Assembly (NCBI GenBank): GCA_020636215.1 | Contig: JACJYG010000005.1 | Location: forward strand, 868,001 to 932,000 | From: Lewinellaceae bacterium | Lineage (GTDB): Bacteria; Bacteroidota; Bacteroidia; Chitinophagales; Saprospiraceae | DNA length: 64,000 bases | Direction of reading: 5' to 3' | Shown here: piece by piece, positions 61,723 through 64,000 of the stretch | Layout: each line of letters opens with the position of its first letter | Position numbering within the stretch: position 1 is the first letter of the stretch | The notes under the pieces: model-generated | Databases searched by the model: none | What the model saw: the letters and a program-made list of their open reading frames with translations, nothing else | Told to the model about the DNA's origin: nothing | Made by a program: the position numbers and the translations under genes

Positions 61723-61906
61723 ATCAATAGTATCCATAGTATCTACAGTATCCACAGTATCCATAGTATCCATAGTATCCACAGTATCCATAGTATCCAT
61801 AGTATCCATAGTATCCATAGTATCCACAGTATCCATAGTATCCATAGTATCCACAGTATCCATAGTATCCACAGTATCCACAGTATCCATAGTATCCATA
61901 GTATAG
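61723..61906. repeat. 9-bp tandem array, unit TATCCATAG/TATCCACAG
   Basis: About 20 units. It begins at the right target duplication of the IS; the left flank (CCACAGTATCAATAG, ending 60290) continues the same register. It ends 25 bases before the cyclotransferase stop. Confidence 0.95.
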
Positions 61907-61931
61907 TATCTTCGTCGGCCTGAGAATATCA

Positions 61932-62366
61932 TCAAACCCTGCCAATAAACCCCCAATGCTCCGAATTTCCCTCCAGGTACTGCCGGTAATCCCCGGAAGA
62001 GATTTCCCTGAAGTGATCTCCGATATGGGTAAGCACGTAACACCAGCAATCCACTTCCTGTCCATTGATTTGGGCTTTTACCAGTTCCCGGCGGTATTCC
62101 GTCACTTCCGACTCTGCCGTGCCGATGCCTTCATAGCGGTCCAGGGCCAAAAGGGTTTCGTCCGGCTGGATGAGCTCCAGTAAATGTCCATAGACCAGGC
62201 GTTCGCTTTTGGGTTCATACCATAACCCTGGATAGCGTCCCAGGTCATATAGTAGGCCAGGAACGGTGGCTTCGCCGAGGAAGCGGCTATTCTCGTGCAG
62301 GTAGCCGGCTATCCGGGATTGGATGCCGAGCATCAGGGTGCCGTAGACGAAGAGGGGTGGGTGCAT
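61932..62366 (-). CDS. Gamma-glutamylcyclotransferase-like (GGCT/AIG2) protein
   Basis: The 144-residue protein begins MHPPLFVYGTLMLGIQSRIAGYL, with the conserved YGTLM loop that binds the gamma-glutamyl group, and carries LLALDRYEGI with the catalytic Glu of the family (residue about 79). It may open gamma-glutamyl peptides or be a maintenance factor of the AIG2-like group. On the minus strand, its start overlaps a 9-bp array and another array lies after its stop. Confidence 0.88.
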   Translation of the reverse strand: MHPPLFVYGTLMLGIQSRIAGYLHENSRFLGEATVPGLLYDLGRYPGLWYEPKSERLVYGHLLELIQPDETLLALDRYEGIGTAESEVTEYRRELVKAQINGQEVDCWCYVLTHIGDHFREISSGDYRQYLEGNSEHWGFIGRV

Positions 62367-62440
62367 GGATGTGTCTTGTGTCTTGTACGTCTTGTGTGTC
62401 TTGTACGTCTTGTACGTCTTGTATGTCTTGGGTGTCGAAG
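62366..62440. repeat. 9-bp tandem array, units TTGTGTGTC/TTGTACGTC
   Basis: About eight units, starting at the first codon of the cyclotransferase gene (minus strand) and running towards the agmatinase gene. Decayed at the right end (GGGTGTCGAAGG). Confidence 0.9.
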
Positions 62441-62478
62441 GTCAAATGTCAGCATTTTTGTGGAGGCGGTTCAAAGCT

Positions 62479-62525
62479 TGGCATTCTCGCATTCTTGCAT
62501 CTACGCATTCTCACATTCTCCCATT
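62479..62525. repeat. 8-bp repeat, units CATTCTCG/CATTCTTG, at the agmatinase stop
   Basis: About six units (CATTCTCG, CATTCTTG, CATCTACG, CATTCTCA, CATTCTCC), the last ending at the TGA stop of agmatinase (minus strand). Same family as the arrays next to ccmE. Confidence 0.85.
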
Positions 62526-63344
62526 TCACCCCGTCACCATTTTCGCCAGAATTTCCCTCAGAAACTTTGCCGCCACCATGGCAGTCACGCCATTGATGTC
62601 GCGGGCGGGATTGAACTCCACGATATCGGCGCCTACCAAAGGTACATCGATGTGGTGGATGATGTTCAACACCTCGCGAACCGACAGGCCGCCGGGTTCG
62701 TAGTGGGAGATGCCGGGGGCGAAGGCCGGGTCCAGTATATCCATATCGAGAGAGAGGTAGAGGGGCCCTTCTAATGCCAGTGCTTCCGGGACGCCATGTC
62801 TCATTTCGTGTACTTCCACCCCAAACCGCGCGGCCTGTTCCCGTTGATGGGTGGTCAGGGTACGGATGCCTACCTGAACCAGGCGGCGGGCCAGCCCTTC
62901 CTCCATAATGCGGGCAAAAGGGCAGGCGTGGGAATAGCGGTTGCCCTCAAACTCATCGTACAGGTCGCTGTGGGCGTCAAGTTGCAGGATGGTCAGAGGG
63001 CCATGTTTTTGGAAAAATGCCTTTATGATAGGATAGGCGATGGAGTGGTCTCCGCCAAGGCTGAGCACCCGGGCGCCTTTGTCCAGCAACCGTTGCACCT
63101 GGGCGGTGATGTCCAGATAGTCTTTGAACGGCAGCGGGCCAACGTCTACTATTTCGGGGTGATCCTTGATATCTGTTCCGTCCTCGGCAAAGGTGTTGGC
63201 GGAATCCGAGTAGAATGCCTCCCAAATCTTGCGCGGGGCTTTGGCTGCGCCAGTCAGGTAGGAGGAGTAGGCATCGAAGGGTACACTGGCGACGGCAACC
63301 TGTCCGGCCTGTATTGCTTCTACTTTCCGGGAAAAGCTGGGCAT
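62526..63344 (-). CDS. speB: Agmatinase/arginase-family ureohydrolase
   Basis: From ATG 63344 (MPSFSRKVEAIQAG) the 272-residue protein shows the binuclear manganese-site motifs: LSLGGDHSIAYPI, LQLDAHSDLYDEFEGN and LSLDMDILDPAFAPG with EPGGLSVREV after it. Length and motifs fit agmatinase or formiminoglutamase-like enzymes; agmatine to putrescine plus urea is most likely. The long upstream frame is not used: its residues read like repeat-derived DNA. No polyamine genes are adjacent. The gene's stop codon touches an 8-bp repeat. Confidence 0.88.
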   Translation of the reverse strand: MPSFSRKVEAIQAGQVAVASVPFDAYSSYLTGAAKAPRKIWEAFYSDSANTFAEDGTDIKDHPEIVDVGPLPFKDYLDITAQVQRLLDKGARVLSLGGDHSIAYPIIKAFFQKHGPLTILQLDAHSDLYDEFEGNRYSHACPFARIMEEGLARRLVQVGIRTLTTHQREQAARFGVEVHEMRHGVPEALALEGPLYLSLDMDILDPAFAPGISHYEPGGLSVREVLNIIHHIDVPLVGADIVEFNPARDINGVTAMVAAKFLREILAKMVTG

Positions 63345-63748
63345 GTGTTTTTTGGGGTAAAAGTTAAGCGTTATGGTGGGAATGTGGAAATGCTTAAATG
63401 CAAGAATGCGAGGAAATGTCACGGGGTGATTGAACGGTAGTATAATCAAGGCGGGCCACCCCTTGACGGAGCCCAGGGTAAAGTAGAGCTGCATGTGCAT
63501 AGCTTGTACTGGAAACTGCTGAAGAATGCTTGGGCCTTATTGTATTGAACTGAAAATCAAAGCCTTGTACGGCAGAGCTGGTAGGCCGGCAAAGCATTGT
63601 TAATAAAAAAATTTGGTTGAGGGAACCTTTCGCTTTATCTCAGGTGTTTAAGGAATTATTAATTGAAAATTAAATTTGGTTTAATTTTGATAATGCCATA
63701 CCGTTATTCTTTTGAAAATTTTTAATTTTAGTAAAAATCACTGAAGCG
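63345..63748. other. Gene-free stretch between agmatinase and the YkuK-like gene
   Basis: This 404-base region shares the promoters of two divergent genes. It contains decayed GAATGC/AAATGC repeats (63375-63415) and, from about 63600, an AT-rich part with GAAAATTAAATTTGG and TTTTAATTTTAG words. No gene, hairpin-terminator or exact -7 element was found. Confidence 0.5.
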
Positions 63749-64000
63749 ATGAATTGGCGAAAGCTCAACGGCCAAAAGATCGAGATACCGATCAAAGCCG
63801 CAGTGGAAGAATCCATTATCCGGGAAAAAAAGCTCGGCCACAAGCTCAAAGTATGCATTGGCTCCGATTCTCAGGTGCGAAACGGGGTGGTAGAATTTGC
63901 CACCGTGATTGTTTTCCTTCGGGAGAAAAAAGGCGGCTTCATGTTCATCTCCAATTCCCGGGAGTCCAGTAAGATGGGATTGCGGGAACGCATGATCCTT
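63749..64000 (+). CDS. YkuK-like (DUF458) RNase H-like protein (3' end missing)
   Basis: The frame starts at ATG 63749 and is open to the window edge (84 codons). It reads MNWRKLNGQKIEIPIKAAVE, continues with KVCIGSDSQVRN (the IGSDSQ motif of the DUF458/YkuK family, an RNase H-like fold) and VEFATVIVFLREKKGGF. YkuK proteins are putative nucleases of unknown role. The overlapping frame at 63754 is a shadow. Confidence 0.8.
   Translation, partial: MNWRKLNGQKIEIPIKAAVEESIIREKKLGHKLKVCIGSDSQVRNGVVEFATVIVFLREKKGGFMFISNSRESSKMGLRERMIL

Noticed and set aside
3690..62525. CRISPR arrays
   Set aside because: Units are 7-9 bp and directly adjacent, without 30-bp spacers or longer repeats, and no cas genes are present.
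63345..63500. Agmatinase start at 63500
   Set aside because: The extra 52 residues are low-complexity and cover decayed repeats; the conserved protein begins at MPSFSRKV.
1..64000. tRNA, rRNA or riboswitch genes
   Set aside because: No GGTTCGAATCC-like T-loop with a matching cloverleaf, no ribosomal blocks and no known riboswitch core were seen on either strand by eye; a covariance-model scan would settle it.

Overview
The window is chromosomal DNA from a member of the Bacteroidota, most likely the class Saprospiria (Lewinella/Haliscomenobacter-like); the class level is inference. The phylum is supported by two secreted proteins with type IX secretion (T9SS) sorting tails, a TonB-dependent receptor with a carboxypeptidase-regulatory-like N-terminus, the Bacteroidota form of LptD, paired DUF6089 barrel proteins, ArsF/ArsG-type arsenic genes, an effector-associated EAD11 domain, delta-60 repeats, and several exact matches to the Bacteroidota -7 promoter element TAnnTTTG. 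I see no rRNA, tRNA or CRISPR array.

Layout. 1-4.6 kb: the end of a large T9SS-secreted cohesin/dockerin-like protein, a lone XRE regulator and two small unknown genes. 5-16.7 kb: envelope genes (lptD, a divergent amidase, an MCE/MlaD-like protein, a phosphodiester glycosidase, a class-C serine hydrolase, murB, an ABC exporter) and a wrecked Uma2 gene. 16.8-19.3 kb: tandem DUF6089 paralogues and an ArsC-like phosphatase/reductase. 19.4-23.8 kb: a MITE-like element, ppk1, and btaA-btaB for the phosphorus-free betaine lipid DGTS. 24-28.2 kb: trpB2, ilvC and ilvA. 28.2-35.3 kb: an EVE protein, a membrane-anchored LuxR regulator overlapping pgeF, a SpoU methyltransferase, a membrane glycosyltransferase, pyrG and small envelope proteins. 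35.4-39.7 kb: a T9SS PNGase F-like protein and an EAD11-transmembrane-propeller protein. 41-46 kb: an acyltransferase, an aspartyl protease and a five-gene organoarsenical operon with two matching operator-like sites. 46-52 kb: a beta-helix lipoprotein, a TonB receptor and a PiT-like phosphate carrier. 52-60 kb: a DUF2520 protein, ccmE-ccmF, ftsE and a DUF255 protein. 60.3-64 kb: an IS256-family element, a gamma-glutamylcyclotransferase, an agmatinase and the start of a YkuK-like gene.

Two signals stand out. First, the intergenic DNA is full of tandem arrays with units of 7, 8 or 9 bp (at least a dozen loci). Most abut a stop codon, and several contain the stop and encode the last residues of the protein (ccmF, pyrG, ccmE); one supplies the start of pgeF. 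An IS256 copy sits inside one array with an 8-bp target duplication. Second, btaA and the lipoprotein/TonB receptor/PiT-like block share an 18-bp Pho-box-like direct repeat (CTTTACA-GAAA-CTTARCA). With ppk1 nearby, this suggests a phosphate-starvation regulon: lipid phosphorus sparing, outer-membrane uptake, inner-membrane transport and polyphosphate storage.

Gene starts were adjusted where a repeat-derived or overlapping N-terminal extension was evident. All family names rest on motif recognition by eye, with no database search.
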